From Promerops cafer (taxonomy: Eukaryota > Chordata > Aves > Passeriformes > Nectariniidae), in contig VZSE01011444.1 in NCBI GenBank assembly GCA_013398275.1, forward strand, positions 1 through 64,000: a DNA stretch of 64,000 bases, written 5' to 3'. Position numbers and translations under genes: made by a program. Below the pieces are notes generated by a model that was given only the letters and a program-made list of their open reading frames with translations, had not been told where the DNA came from and did not search any database. Positions 34,481 to 46,921 of this stretch are shown here, piece after piece. Within the stretch, counting starts at the first letter, position 1; each line of letters starts with the position of its first letter.

Positions 34481-34878
34481 CTTAGGAAAAACATGAGTTA
34501 GAAAAACCCAAAACATCAATGTGTTATCAACACCATTCTTATTCCAAATCCAAAGCACAGCATATTAACAGCTACTGAGAGGAAATTAAGTCTATCCTAA
34601 CTGAAACCAGGAGACACATGAATCACTTTCTGTAGGTGCCTATTTCCAGTAAAATGTATTACGTGAACTGAGAACCATTTCTATATTTACACTTTCAAAA
34701 GTAAAAATATGTCCATTTTTGTTGGTCAAAAAGATTGATATTTTGAATCTGTTCTTGAATAAATGCTTGTAGGGGTACTTTTTCAGAATTAAATTAAACT
34801 GAAACTTTTTTAGCAGCTGATTGTGGGGGCCACCTGAGCACTGCTGCCAGTCCAAGTGAATATATAGAACAACAGAAA
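34481..34878. other. Spacer without recognised features
   Basis: AT-rich DNA between the envelope-like relic and a CR1 stub. Nothing supported. Confidence 0.45.
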
Positions 34879-35095
34879 AGAATTGCAGAATCATTAAGGT
34901 TGGAGAAGACCTCCAGGATCATAAAGTCCAACCTTTCACTAAACACCACCTGGTCAACTAACCCATAACACTAACCACCACATCTAGTCATTTCTTGAAC
35001 ACTTTCAGGGATGGAGACTCTACCACTTTCCAGGACAGCCAGTTCAAATGTTTAACAACCCTTTCAGTGAAGAAATTCTTCCTGAAAAAGAAATA
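34879..35095 (-). mobile_element. CR1 3'-end fragment, minus strand
   Basis: The plus strand reads GGTTGGAGAAGACCTCCAGG, then GTCCAACCTTTCACTAAACA and ends TGAAGAAATTCTTCCTGAA. This is the reverse complement of the CR1 3' region, diverged by tens of percent. Confidence 0.85.
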
Positions 35096-38000
35096 CGCCT
35101 TTTTGGCAGAAGCCTACTGAGATCCAGTCAGACAAGGTTTGCAGCACATAATGAATATAAGATTTTTGTTGTATTTATTGTAGATTTTGCAATTGACCTT
35201 ATTGATGAACGGAGCAAACATATTTCATACTTTTTTAATAAAATATGAATAGGCTTTTGGAATTCCATGTGGAAAATATTAAAGTTCATAATTACATTTC
35301 AGTTATGCACAGATTTCTGTGCCTCAGCTGCTCTGTACTTGCTTCTTAGACCCTTAGCTGTCTTTTTTCAGATGTACCAGTTATTACTCTGCATACGAAC
35401 CATGGGAAGTGCGTGGTCCAAATGGCTGAGCTTTTCCAAAGTTTGTAATATTAAGCACACCTTGAAGTCAATAATTAATTCTTTTTTTAAAGTCTTACCC
35501 TATATTGAAATAAGCAGTGTTAAACATATGAATGAGAGACGAAGAAAAAATTCCAAAAACCTGGACGTTGCAACATGTGGGCTATGTTAATTTCTAAGGA
35601 TCTCTTTGCAGTTTACAACTTCAATGTCTGATTTTTCTCATCAGACTAGGGTATCTTAGTCAAGCTGGTGGTGACAAAGGCAAAAACATCTCAGTAACTG
35701 CCCTTTTCTTTGATATTATATACAGTTTGGGTTATCTGGTTGCTCTAGTTTTGTCTTTTGAGTAGGCAGAAAGCTGAGGGCAAGAGAGATGATGCTTTGT
35801 TTGTAACATAATGTGCAGCTTTAAAATAAGCATGGTATTCAATACTGTGAAGAGGAGTATTTTTCTACTCCTTGACTGGATAACAGAAGAAAGATATTAC
35901 CAATTGCTTGACATCTCTGAACTCTACTCTTTGCAGAGCTGTTGGTTCACTGTCTATTTTGAAAGCATATAAAGTGTTGCATGTTTCTGGTTTTTAATTT
36001 TGGAGGGAATCTCCCCAGATGTTTCTATAGCAAAATCACATATACTAAAAGTAACTATTTTCATGGGTATTTGGCTCAACTTCCTTTCCATAAGTAATTA
36101 AACAATACCTTTTTACACTGAATTTTATAGAGATCTTAATAGTAAAGACACATCACTTTGTCCGACTATAGTTTTAGACAGTGACAGTCAGATGGGAGAT
36201 ACTCCTTACTACTGCAACCAAGATGGGCTCTATGTGGTTAAAAATGTGGAAGCCACTACACACTTCCTGTAGTTAAACTGTAAAAATAAAAATACAATCT
36301 TTGAATAGCTGGATTGGAATGTGCTTCTTCAGCCAGCCTGTGGCCATTGCAAAATTATGCTGGACCTTGGCTCAGTCTCAATTGGAGAGGCTCAAAGAAT
36401 TTATAGGTTGTTAACTCAAGCTAAGCAAAGTGCAAAAAGGCTGCAGAATTTTTTCCACTGACTACTTCGTAGTATTGAATGAACATAACGTATTTTAATT
36501 TTCATTTGTACTTGTTCTGTTTCTGCTTTACAGATTTAAATCCTAAATGCTGAAGGGAGTTTCAGTCTGTAGAAAGACTTGTGCTCATTTTGTTTTCTGA
36601 GTCCAAATTATGAATTGGGAAATTACAATAAAGCTTGAAAGTAAAACTTCAAGAAAGCTGTTCTGCTGAAGGAGTGCTAGCAGACAGATAGTTTGCTCTG
36701 TATTGGATTTCTGAATTTAATGTGTTCTTCCCATTTGAAATTTTCATCACTACATCATCTCGTTTGGATCTGGTTAAAGAGCAGTTGTATTGAATCAGAC
36801 CAAAGTATCCTGGTCTCCATAAGTAGCAAGTTATTAGCATAAGAGCAAACATGGATTGGTCTTCTCCCTACCACGTTCCCTGACTTCTCCCTACCAGTTC
36901 CCTGACTTGTCAGTGGCTTAGGGACACGCCAAAATGGAGGCTTGTAGGGGTGTGTATTCCTTGAATTGGTCCAATCCCTTTGGACTCCTTGACAAGCTGG
37001 AAGGGTGAGTTCTATCAGCTGATTCAGTGTAATTAGAATGTATTTCTGTAGCCTGTATCAAGCATCCTGAAGTGAAACTTCAGAGAAAAGCATTAATTAT
37101 TTTTTTTTATTTTAAGAAATATTCAGTAGCAGTTCCCCATTCACACACACTGTTTTAACTGATCTCTGCTGTGTCCCCACAAAGTAAAGAATTTTCAAAG
37201 CTTTTGTGAGGGGAGCAAGTAGCTGAGGTACATCCCAAAGAGGTCTTGTTCACCATTGTGTGGCTAAGGTTTAAGTTAAGGTATTAATTAATATATTTGT
37301 TATGCAGCTCGGTTTTTATTCATACTATCTCACCTAGCACATAATCATTTAATATCACTTACCACTGGCTATGGTTCTGCAAAGGGATAATGCACATCCA
37401 TAGCTATTATCCAAGTTGCTGCCAATACATTAGGTGTTCACGCCCTTTCCATTTTTAGAACAGCTTTTAATTTTCAAAGCAAATTTTTGATACCTTTCTT
37501 CTAGATCGTCACTTTGTTTTTGTGTCTCAGGTATTGTTTTGCATTTCCCAGGACAAGTGACTGTTTCAAGCCCACTCTGCCTGTGCTCCTGTGTTCTACC
37601 ACCCCTAACTCTGGTGGTCCTGCTGTCTTTAAGAGTCTACACAAATCCCACCCCCTTTGCATGGCTACAGCACAGACCATTCATGAGTCTCTCTATTCCA
37701 TTTTTCAGCCTTTCCCAGTTGGGTGTCTCTCAACTGATGTGTTCAAGTGGTCCATATTCTTGCTCTCCATGTGCAAAATTCTCCATTTCACAAATATGTT
37801 GAAAAGAGTTCTTTGTGAATGTTCTTTTTCCTGTGTTGTCTTATATTAGGTTTTGTGGTATTGGGGTATTGTGAAAACTTGCCTAAAACCAATCTGGTTT
37901 GTGTCTGATGTTGACCTCTCTATTTTTATGTATATAAATTTGATGGGAGGGGGTGAGGGGGGGTTGGTTGTAGTGGTTGCTTGGGAGGATTTTTTGGGGT

Positions 38001-38499
38001 TTTTCATATGTCTGCAGACTGTTTTTTTATGATACATACAGGAAATGGAAGTAGATGCATCCCCTGGAATAGTTCTGAAAGTTCAGTGCATGGTTCCAAT
38101 TAAACTGGCATGCATTCAGAAGTATGGGATAAATAATGAAAATGCTGAGCATAATAAAATGCTGCAGTTAAAGAGGTGAATGTAGGCCAAATTGTACCAC
38201 AAAAGGAAAACAGGTAAAATATGGAATTGTAAGAGTAGTGGCAATACCAAGAATGTTCAGACCTTATCTAGAAAATTTCTGCTCTCAGTACGGTGGTACC
38301 TGTGACTGGTTTTAATAGCTAACAAACCTTGAGCATTCACACATCCAGAGCTCTGTCTGTGAAAGAAGTGAGTGAGCTGTAGGTATGAACTGTACCACTT
38401 TGTAGTTCTACTACAAACTCAAGAATTAAATCAAAAATAGTTGCATCACATCTCAAAGCTGATACAACAGATGGTAAACGAAGATCAGGGTCATGACCA
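35096..38499. other. AT-rich unique DNA
   Basis: No gene recognised. A small direct duplication of CTTCTCCCTACCA(C/G)TTCCCTGACT occurs at 36858-36910. A T/G-rich patch lies near 37945-38010. Confidence 0.45.
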
Positions 38500-38612
38500 T
38501 CTTGGAGCAGCCTTGTCTAGTGGAAGGTGTCTTTGTGCATGGCAGGGTGGCTGGAACTAAATGATCTTTGAGGTCCCTTCCAACTCAAACTATTCCATCA
38601 TTCTGTGACAAA
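38500..38612 (+). mobile_element. CR1 3'-end stub, plus strand
   Basis: It contains TGTCTAGTGGAAGGTGTC, TGGAACTAAATGATCTTTGA and ends CATTCTGTGA. This is a standard CR1 3' end and lies 46 bp before the candidate exon at 38658. Confidence 0.9.
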
Positions 38613-38657
38613 AACTTTTGTTGTTCCTTATGTTAATTTTTCTTTCTTTCTATGTAG

Positions 38658-38804
38658 TTGCCTCAGCCCCTTCAGCAGTCTCTTTCCAGAGCATACATAT
38701 TAAGAAATGAAGAGATCTTGCTAAATAATGCCCACATGTTACCAAAAATAAGAGCATTTTCTGCAGAACTGGTAGACATGTACATGCTGAGCACCACTGA
38801 TCCT
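38658..38804 (+). CDS. Candidate internal exon of an unidentified host gene
   Basis: A long pyrimidine tract and TATGTAG acceptor precede 147 nt, open in frame 0 and ending at CCT before a GTAAGG donor. It encodes 49 residues, begins LPQPLQQSLSRAY, contains NNAHMLPKIRAFSAEL and ends STTDP. The sequence is predicted to be helical and does not look like AT-rich noise or any transposon here. Length divisible by three and both splice sites support an in-frame exon. The open frame runs on past the donor for 48 codons, so a longer form is possible. I do not recognise the gene. Partner exons may be at 47487 and 60469. The other frames are closed earlier. Confidence 0.45.
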
Positions 38805-39820
38805 GTAAGGAGACTCCTCCAGGTCTCAGTCATGACTGTCCTGGGGTTTGGATTGCAGTCTAGAACACGGGATAAATTCTATGTCGAGGTTCCCATGGCT
38901 TTTAATAATCAGGAGTTGGGGTACTTGTGTCCCATCCTCAGACTGTGTTAGGCTGCTGTTTTCCATCTCTTTTCTAATGTATACACTGTGCCAGTGCAGC
39001 AGGGTCTGTTAAGGGAGAAGGTGCAAAGGAGAGTTGTGAGTTCTCTCTGCCTGGGGAGGTAGAGATACATGTTACTGGGAGCAGAAACAGCCTGCAAATG
39101 CCAGGCTCTAGTCATAGCTACCTAACAGTTGTGCAATATTTTAATGTTGTGCAAATGTTTAAATGTGGAGTCTTTCTGCTTAATAAGGACAAGGACAATT
39201 AAGTGCTTTAGCTGCTGGCCACTTCTGTCTTGAGAGGACTAACCACATCTAAATTGTGCTGAAGAACTTTCTGTGCAGCAATTTATTTTGTAAGCACAGT
39301 AAAACATATTAGAAACAATTAAATTTATAAATCTGGGGCTAGATTTCCAAAAACGAAGCTTAAGTGTTGCAGTACGTGGTTTTTACACAGTTAACTTGGA
39401 TCCAGAATCCAGTATAATGAAGATCTGTGCCAACTTTCTGCCAACTTTCATCTCTGTTCAGAATTTTTCATATGATATAGTTAGACAGGTATTACTTTAC
39501 CATCTCCATTTAAGATGTGAAATTTAGAGTATTATCCAAAAAGCAGAAGTTTAAAACCCCTTTTCTGCCAGTGGGACAGGGATTGCTCTTTTCAAATGCT
39601 CTGTTGTTTTCCCATCCACCAACCCTCCAAAGGCTTCTGGAGAAATGCCCAGATTTAAACCCCTTTTCCCAAAGATAAGAACAGGCTTTATGAACTGAAT
39701 TGCTTTTCCTTTGTATGTCTGCAGATGGCCAGGACCTGTTGCATAGATCAAATTTTGCTAGTTGTCTTTTAGAGGGCTGCTGACCCTTACGGGGATGGGG
39801 CAAGCAAAGTGTTTCCCACT
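38805..39820. other. Unique DNA without recognised features
   Basis: It would be intron of the 38658 exon's gene. A 97-codon minus-strand ORF at 39510-39803 shows no domain. Confidence 0.4.
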
Positions 39821-40382
39821 TGTCTTGGTCTCAGGCTAGGAGAGTGTTAATTTATTCTCAGTAGCTGTTGCAGTGCTGTATTTGGGATTTGGAATGAGAA
39901 TGGTGTTGATAACACACTGATGTTTTGGGTTTTTGCTAATTGTGTTTATGCTAAGTCAAGGACTTTTTTCTCTGCCAGTGAGGAGGTGCACAAAAAAAAC
40001 TGTGAGAAAGCATAGCTGGGACTGGTGATCTGAACTGACCAGAAGGATATTCCACACTACAGAATATCATGCCTGGTGTATTAACTGGGGCCAATTACCC
40101 TGAAGATGGGCAAGTCTCGGTTAGGGAAGGGGGTCTGGCATCTGTCAGTAGGTGGTGAACAATTACATTGGGCATCACTTGTTTTCTTCCTTGCTATTAT
40201 AATTATTCTTTTCACTATTACTGTATTTTTAACTTTATTTTCAATTATTAAACTGCTCTTTTCCCGACCTACAAGTTTTACTTTGATTCTCGTCCATATT
40301 CCATCAGGTTGACAGGGGAGAGAGGGGCCTTGAATGAGTGGCTACATATTGTTTCATTTCCAGTAGGGCTTTAGCCACAACA
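39821..40382 (+). mobile_element. Solo LTR of a common avian ERV family (562 bp)
   Basis: It starts TGTCTTGGTCTCAGGCTAGG and ends TTAGCCACAACA. The interior has GAAGGATATTCCACACTAC, GTATTAACTGGG (a decayed TATA area), GTGGTGAACAATTACATTGG and ATTATTAAACTGCTC, in the order I know from abundant bird LTRs. ATTAAA acts as the poly(A) signal. It directly abuts a CR1, and no target duplication is visible. Confidence 0.85.
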
Positions 40383-40389
40383 TTAATAT

Positions 40390-41908
40390 CAGTAAAGATC
40401 AGGTTTGTGACCATCTGAAGATCCTGAGTATACGTAAGTCCCAGGAACCTGATGCTTTGAGAGAGTTGGCTGATGTAGTTGCCAAGCCACTTGCCATGAT
40501 ATTGGAGAAGTCATCGCAGTCAGGTGACGTCCCAAACATTGGACCTATCTTTAAAAAGCCTTGAAAGGTGACCCTGGGAATGACTGACCTTCCAGCCTCA
40601 TGTCTGTGCCTGGGAAAATCATGTAACAGATCCTCCTGGAAGCTGTGCTATCCTTTGGAGGTAAGGGAGGTGATCTGAGACAGCCAGCATGGCTTCACCA
40701 AGTCCTGTTTGACCGACCTAGTGACCTTCCATGATGGGGTGACCACATCAGTAGGCAAGGAAGGGCTACAGATTTATCTGCACTTCTGTGAAGTCTGTGA
40801 CAGTGTCCCCCACAACATCCTTCTGTCTAAATTGGAGAGACATGGATTTGATGGGTGGACTGTTAGATGGATGAGAAAGCAGTTGGACAACCAGAGGCTA
40901 GTGGTCAATGGCTCTGGGTTCTGATGGACATCAGTGACAAATGATGTCCCTCAGGGGACTGTATTGGGACTAATGTTATTTGACATCTTCAATAATGACA
41001 TTGACTAAGGAATCAAGTGCACCCTCAGCAAATTAGCAGATGACACCAAGCTGAGAGGTGCTGTTGACACTCCTGAAGGATGGGATGCCATCCAGAGGGA
41101 CCTGGCCAAGCTCAGGAAGTGTGTCCATGGGAATCTGATGAGGTTTAACAAGACCAAGTGCTGGTGCTGCACCTGGGTCAGGGCAACCCCCGGTACCAGC
41201 ACAGGCTGGGCATGAACAGACCCAGAGCAGCCCTGCCCAGAAGGACCTGGGGGTGCTGCTGGGTGAGAGGCTGCACATGCCCCAGCCATGGCACTCATAG
41301 CCCAGAGAGCCAAAGGTGTCCTGGGCTGCATCCAGAGCCCCGTGGGCAGCAGGGCAGGGAGGGGATTCTGCCCCTCTGCTCTGCTCTGGTGAGACCCACC
41401 TGGAGCACTGCATCCAGAGCTGGGCTCCCAGCATAAAAAGGACATGGACCCATTTGAACAAGTCCAGAGGAGGCCACCGAGATGATCAGAGGTCTGAGAA
41501 CCTTTCCTAGGAGGAAAGGCTGAGATTTTTGGGATTGTTCAGCATGGAAAAGAGAAGGCTCCGGGGTGACCTGATTGTGGCCATCCAGTGCTTGAAGACA
41601 GCCTACAAGAAAGATAGATAAAGACTCTTTACAGGAGCATGTAGTGACAAGACAAGAAGAAATGGCTTCCAACTGACAGGGAGTAGGTTCAGATTAGATA
41701 TTACGAAGAAATTCTTTACTGTAAGAGTGGTGAGGCAGTGGTACAGGTTGCCCAGAGCAGCTGTGAATGCCCCATCACTGCAAGTATTCAAGGCAAGGCT
41801 GGATGGGACTCTGAAGATCCTGGTCTAGTGGAAGGTCCCTGGAGCTAGATGATCTTTAAGGTGCCTTCCAACCCAAATCATTCTGTGATTCTATGATTAT
41901 ATGATTTG
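40390..41908 (+). mobile_element. CR1 LINE fragment with RT and complete 3' end (about 1.5 kb)
   Basis: Plus-strand CR1 with the RT motif CDSVPHNILLSKL near 40797-40835 and a FDGWTVRWM segment next to it. The 3' region ends at AATCATTCTGTGATTCTATG near 41900, the canonical CR1 tail. Many stops and frameshifts. Apparent ORFs of about 140 codons on the minus strand here (41005-41461) are antisense shadows of CR1. Confidence 0.95.
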
Positions 41909-43340
41909 CATCATCTGTCCTTATCTGGATCCGAGAGAAACAGAGTGAACTAGCTGAGGACTACAGAAGTGGTTGACCAACAGACCTGCATCTTCCAGCT
42001 TGCTCATTCTTGTGTTTTCCTACTGAAAGGATAAATCAAAAAGGCTGATGGCAGTCTAGTGTTACATATTTGAGTCCGGGAAAGCCCGTCTTCTGTTAAT
42101 GGGGCTGCATGTGCTGTGTGGATAAACATGACTATTAATCTATTCTGACAGGAAGAGGTATGAGTCATATGAAATTTAGCTTTTTCAAACACTTAGATTA
42201 ATGTGCCATTTAAAAAAAATCTGTTGGGAATAGAATTGGGTACATAAACTGATTTTCCAACTAGAACAGGCAGGGAGCAGATGTTATTGCTAGTATCTGT
42301 CCTCTAGAAAACCCCATCTGAAGAATTACTTTTTGTTGCCAAAGTCAAGATTGCTGAAGAAATCTGCATTTTCAAAAGGAAGGAAGCTGCTTCTTTTAGT
42401 GTGTTTTTTTCAGAAAAGTGCAAAAAAGAAACACAGAAATACAACTGGGATAAATTTTCTTTTTCCTTCTAAGTCTAAGTCTTCGTGCAGGGATTGTAAT
42501 GTTTATGTCCTTTCTATTGTTACCTAAATTAGGATGCAACAAGGGTGTTTATAGATAAAAGGTATATTTTTTCCACTGTGGAAGAAGGGCTGGGCAGCTT
42601 TTATTAGCCTCTGAGCTAAATGAAAAAAAATAGTTTAAAAAATAGTATTGATTATATTTGCTGCCTAAGTGGCATTCATAATTTTGTGTTATATGCTACA
42701 CATCTCCCTTTGTCCAGGCACAGAAATTCTCTTTCCAAAGCTCCTTCAATTGCTCTTCAGTCATTATAGGTCTTGTGTTGCCAGCCTGTGGGCAGATGTT
42801 GATATACCATGTTGCTGTTCAGCTTTGTTTGACAGCTTGTCAGAAGACTGAATGACCACTAATGTCTCAGTTAGACTGTAATTAGGACACCACATCTTAA
42901 CCATGCTCTGAAATGAGTTTGAGATGCTTTAGTGTCTTTTTTCGCTTTTGTCTTTAAATGTTTATCAGCATTCTTTACTTACCTTTAGTTCTCTGTTGGG
43001 GCAGACATTTTTCTCATTTTTTTACTGGTAAATCATAAGAAAGCTTTTTATCTATACAAAATCTCTTTGTACTTATCAGTGTAACTGAAACTGGAATTTG
43101 AACAAGTGATATCACTGCTGCATAAATAACAGAATATATGAAATCTGTCAGTTTGTCTGATCACAACTCTGCAAACTCATGGCAACAGCCTTTTGTCCCC
43201 TTAAGAGTGACTTGAGCTAATGAAAGGAAGACGGGAACCCCTTGCCTTTCAAGTGCAATGCATTTGAGGACATCTGAGGGTGACTCACTAAAGAAATGAG
43301 CAGAATTAGTAAGAAATCATTGAGAATTTTCCTTTTGAAT
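41909..43340. other. AT-rich unique DNA
   Basis: Nothing recognised. Confidence 0.45.
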
Positions 43341-43344
43341 CTCA

Positions 43345-43795
43345 GCCTATAAAAGTCTTATTATTCTGTGAAACTGGTGGAAGAATACACCTGATCCGGG
43401 TAGCAGGACCCACAAGCTGCAGGTTGAGATCAAGATTGAAATGCAGACTGAACCCTGGGTGGGAGCCCAAGACAAGAGGCCGTGAATTGCCAGCCTTTGG
43501 GATAACAAAGGACATGAAGAGGGATGAGGCCAGCCAGGTGAGTGGACACCGAGACACAGCAGGAGCTGGAAATTGCTGACCTTTTGGATAAACAAGGAGA
43601 TGAAGATGGGTGCTGCCAGCAAGGAGGATGGAAATGAAGAGGTGGGTAGGAGTCGAAGATTCAGGAGGAAGAGCAAAACCTGCACTTGGGTAGATTGTGA
43701 GGGTACAAAAGCCAAGGGGTTCCTCTGTTTGGGGTCCTCCTTGGTGGCACCAGCTTGAGCTGTCTCTGTGTTACTATGCTGTGAATAAATGTATA
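43345..43795 (+). repeat. Short TATA-to-AATAAA unit with internal duplication (LTR-like)
   Basis: CCTATAAAAG at 43347-43356 and CTGTGAATAAATG at 43779-43791 are about 435 bp apart on the plus strand. Between them an 85-bp unit is repeated, starting AATTGCCAGCCTTTGGGATAA at about 43486 and AATTGCTGACCTTTTGGATAA at about 43570. Promoter and poly(A) spacing suggest an LTR or a transcribed repeat. No TG...CA ends or target duplication are fixed. Confidence 0.35.
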
Positions 43796-46295
43796 TGGAA
43801 TGAGACATCTGAGACTCTGCCAGGGGAAATGTAGGGTGGAGGCAGTGAGGAAACCTGGTCTGACTGAGTGGGGTGTGCAGGAGCCGAGCAGGGACCCCTC
43901 GGGGCACTGGAGCTGCCCACGGTGGAGGGGCTTCGGTGCCAGCAGTGGAAGTCTCTGACCTCAGGAGTGAGGCTGCCAGGGGACTCAGGAACGGTCAGGC
44001 TGGGAAGTTTCCTTAGCAAATTATCATCTTCAGAGCTTTGCTCATGTCGCTTTACTTTCAAGTTACTTGCTTCATATAACTAAATTTTCTTTGTTGTGGG
44101 GGCAGCACAAATGAACCTGTTTCAATAAAAAAGATCAGTGTACTGTGTCTGCACAGACAGAAAGCACAAAAATCCTGGAATCTGAGTTGCTTCATTTTAA
44201 AAAGCAAATTCCCCGGCATTTTTCCTTCAGCCTGTGAACTGAAATGTTTCCAGGCTGTTAACTGAAATTCATATACAAAAAAAGGGAGGTTGTTGTTGAT
44301 TTAGATTTTCCATTTAAGTTTTCTGTCACAGATGAGTGTGAAGGGAACAGTTCTGTTAAAAAGACGGGAAATTTCTGATGTTTTGTATTTTAATAATATA
44401 GGTATTACAAAAATTATTATATGCTACCATGGGCCTTACTGTCCATCTCAATTTGTAGGAGTGAGATACTATATTTAATTTGCAGAATAGGTTATTTGAT
44501 AAATACATATTTTTCAGAACATTGATTAACCTAATTTACCTTTCATCCAAATAGGTATTAAGATGTCTCTGGTTACAAACTTCGAATAAATGAAAAGTCA
44601 AAAACATTGGTCCTGTTCGTCTTGGTGGAAAAGGTACTAACCAATAACCAAAAATACATCATGAGGGAATGCAATGAAGAGAGAACATAGTTTCACAAAT
44701 ACTCAGTAAATTCTGATCTGTTCTTTGAAAGTTAATTAATATCTGGTAAATAAGGACTTTATGCCTGTATACCTAATAAATTAAGTCTTTCATCCATGTA
44801 AGTTCTTTGGACTGTGTGCTAGTTATTAGACTTAAAGCGTGTCTTCTCTGTAAAAGCTAAAATGCACTCAATGGGGAATTCAGCATTAACACATGACATG
44901 TAATATCCTGGAAAAACGTAAACACTTCTTTTGGCTCACTGAAACACTAAGAAGCTGTTAAAATCTTTCACATAACCAACAAATTGAAGTAGGGTGTCCA
45001 CACTTACAGTCTCATCGCTGTTGAAAACAAAGACAGTGTTTCTTTAAAGAAAGTTGATTTTTCTTTGGATGAATGCGCAGACAGGTAAGAGACATCAGAC
45101 ACAGACACTGGTGGCTTAGCTCTGAAGAAAAAAAAAAGAGAGGAAGGAACTGTGCTTTAAGTGCTACTTCAGTGAAGAATATCTGAGAGCTTTTCCCCAT
45201 GCTGATGACTCTGAGGGGGTGATTACCACTCATTTTCTTACTACCAGTAAAAAACAATGAATAATGTGATAGAGCTAAGTTTAAAGGCAGTAACCATGCT
45301 GCTTGTATTTTTGTACCATAGTGTAGTGGCTTAGGTTCACTAATTTGAGATTTCTTGGCTAATGCACTAATTAGTGTGATAGTTTTAGTATTGGCTAAAC
45401 ACCAGTGCACTCACTAGAATGTATTTACTCATTTCTTGCTGTGAGATATACAATTAGGAGAAAGGTAAAGCAGGCTTAATATTTTAAAAGGGTATAAAGA
45501 AAGGTTTATTGACAGTAACTAAAAGAAAGAGTAATAAAAATCAAAACAAGACTTCCAGAACTTTCTCCTCCCCCTACAACCTTTTTTTTCTTACTGATAA
45601 TGTAAAGAAACATAACCTAAAATTTTAGTCAGTTTACTACCCCTAGAATAGTCTTTTTTTAGTTTACTTAGGGAGAAAAGTATCTCTTGCTAATGTTGTG
45701 GAGACTTCTCCACAAGAAAACAGGTTTTTCGTGGCTCTTAATTTCCACAAATAGCAGCCACCCGAGGAAATCTACTATCGTGGAATCCTTCCCATTTTCC
45801 CACAACTTTTCTCACAGCTGTGTTTATGGGCTGTGTTAACTTATGGGGTACTAGTTTAAAGATTAACTGTTCCAGAGTAAAGGTTCTCATCGCCTATCTT
45901 GGACATTAACTTCATCTCTGGGAATAGAGGTCATCTTTTTTCTCTAGAGGCACAGGATTTTCAGTGCTCTTCTCTCTCTCTCTTTCTGTTCAAACTTCTC
46001 ATAAGATCACTGCTACTTCAACTTCATGCTTACTTTAGTTTTGCTCATATCAATTTGAACCTTTCATCTCTCTATGTTTTCATGTGTTACAGGGAAAGAG
46101 TCTGATGTACTAATTACATCTTTCTCTATAGATTTACAAGAGGATTTCAGCCCCAGGATTAAGGCATCTCCTCATCTCTCCCATCTGGGACACGACATTT
46201 TCTTTACTGACTTCAATATCTTCTTGTTGCTCCTCTACATGTTTGCATTTTGGGGTTTTTTTTCTTACTTGAAGGAAGATTGAAGCACTGAAAGA
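43796..46295. other. Mixed unique DNA
   Basis: A GC-richer patch continues to about 44000 with no recognised content, then AT-rich DNA without a gene or repeat. Confidence 0.4.
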
Positions 46296-46358
46296 GTTAA
46301 CATCTCGCCCGGGGCCTACAGGTGGCCAAGTGACCCCGGTGGGCTTGGTGCTTGTGGC

Positions 46359-46639
46359 CGGGCTGGGGGGCGGCTGGGATCTCAGGAGCCAGCACACCAG
46401 GAGACAGTGGCTTCTCCTCTCCTCGCTTGGGCATTGCGGGCAAATCTTAGCGGTGGTAGAATCTTGGCTGAACCAGCCAGGGCCCGGGGCTGCTCCTGGA
46501 GCTCGGTGGGCTCGGTTCGGCTCTAGGCTGGCAGCGGGGCAGGGCTTAGTAGCAGTATGACGATGGCAGCCGCAGCCGCGGCCCGGCCTGGTCTCGGCCC
46601 CGCGGCCTCCATGCCCTCCCGCTGCCCGGCAGCCGATGG
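46359..46639. repeat. Copy 1 of a 281-bp direct duplication
   Basis: It begins CGGGCTGGGGGGCGG and ends GCAGCCGATGG, and is base-for-base the same as 46641-46921 as far as I can read. A single N follows at 46640. Confidence 0.9.
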
Positions 46640-46640
46640 N
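46640..46640. other. Single ambiguous base (assembly join)
   Basis: This is the only N in the window. It lies exactly at the junction of two identical 281-bp copies, as expected for a one-base gap left between contigs whose ends were not merged. Confidence 0.85.
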
Positions 46641-46921
46641 CGGGCTGGGGGGCGGCTGGGATCTCAGGAGCCAGCACACCAGGAGACAGTGGCTTCTCCT
46701 CTCCTCGCTTGGGCATTGCGGGCAAATCTTAGCGGTGGTAGAATCTTGGCTGAACCAGCCAGGGCCCGGGGCTGCTCCTGGAGCTCGGTGGGCTCGGTTC
46801 GGCTCTAGGCTGGCAGCGGGGCAGGGCTTAGTAGCAGTATGACGATGGCAGCCGCAGCCGCGGCCCGGCCTGGTCTCGGCCCCGCGGCCTCCATGCCCTC
46901 CCGCTGCCCGGCAGCCGATGG
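46641..46921. repeat. Copy 2 of the 281-bp direct duplication
   Basis: Identical to 46359-46639. The GC-rich sequence continues beyond it for about 70 bp with GGGGGGCCCAGCCC. Confidence 0.9.

Noticed and set aside
41005..41461. Two overlapping minus-strand ORFs of 142 and 146 codons
   Set aside because: They are antisense to the plus-strand CR1 and reflect its GC-rich composition.
43347..43907. 186-codon minus-strand ORF, the longest in the window
   Set aside because: It lies over the duplicated LTR-like unit, starts in unrelated GC-rich DNA, and has no domain. It is probably an antisense shadow.
46134..46679. 181-codon minus-strand ORF
   Set aside because: It crosses the single N and the duplicated GC-rich copies, and repeats its own sequence. 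It is an assembly and composition artefact.
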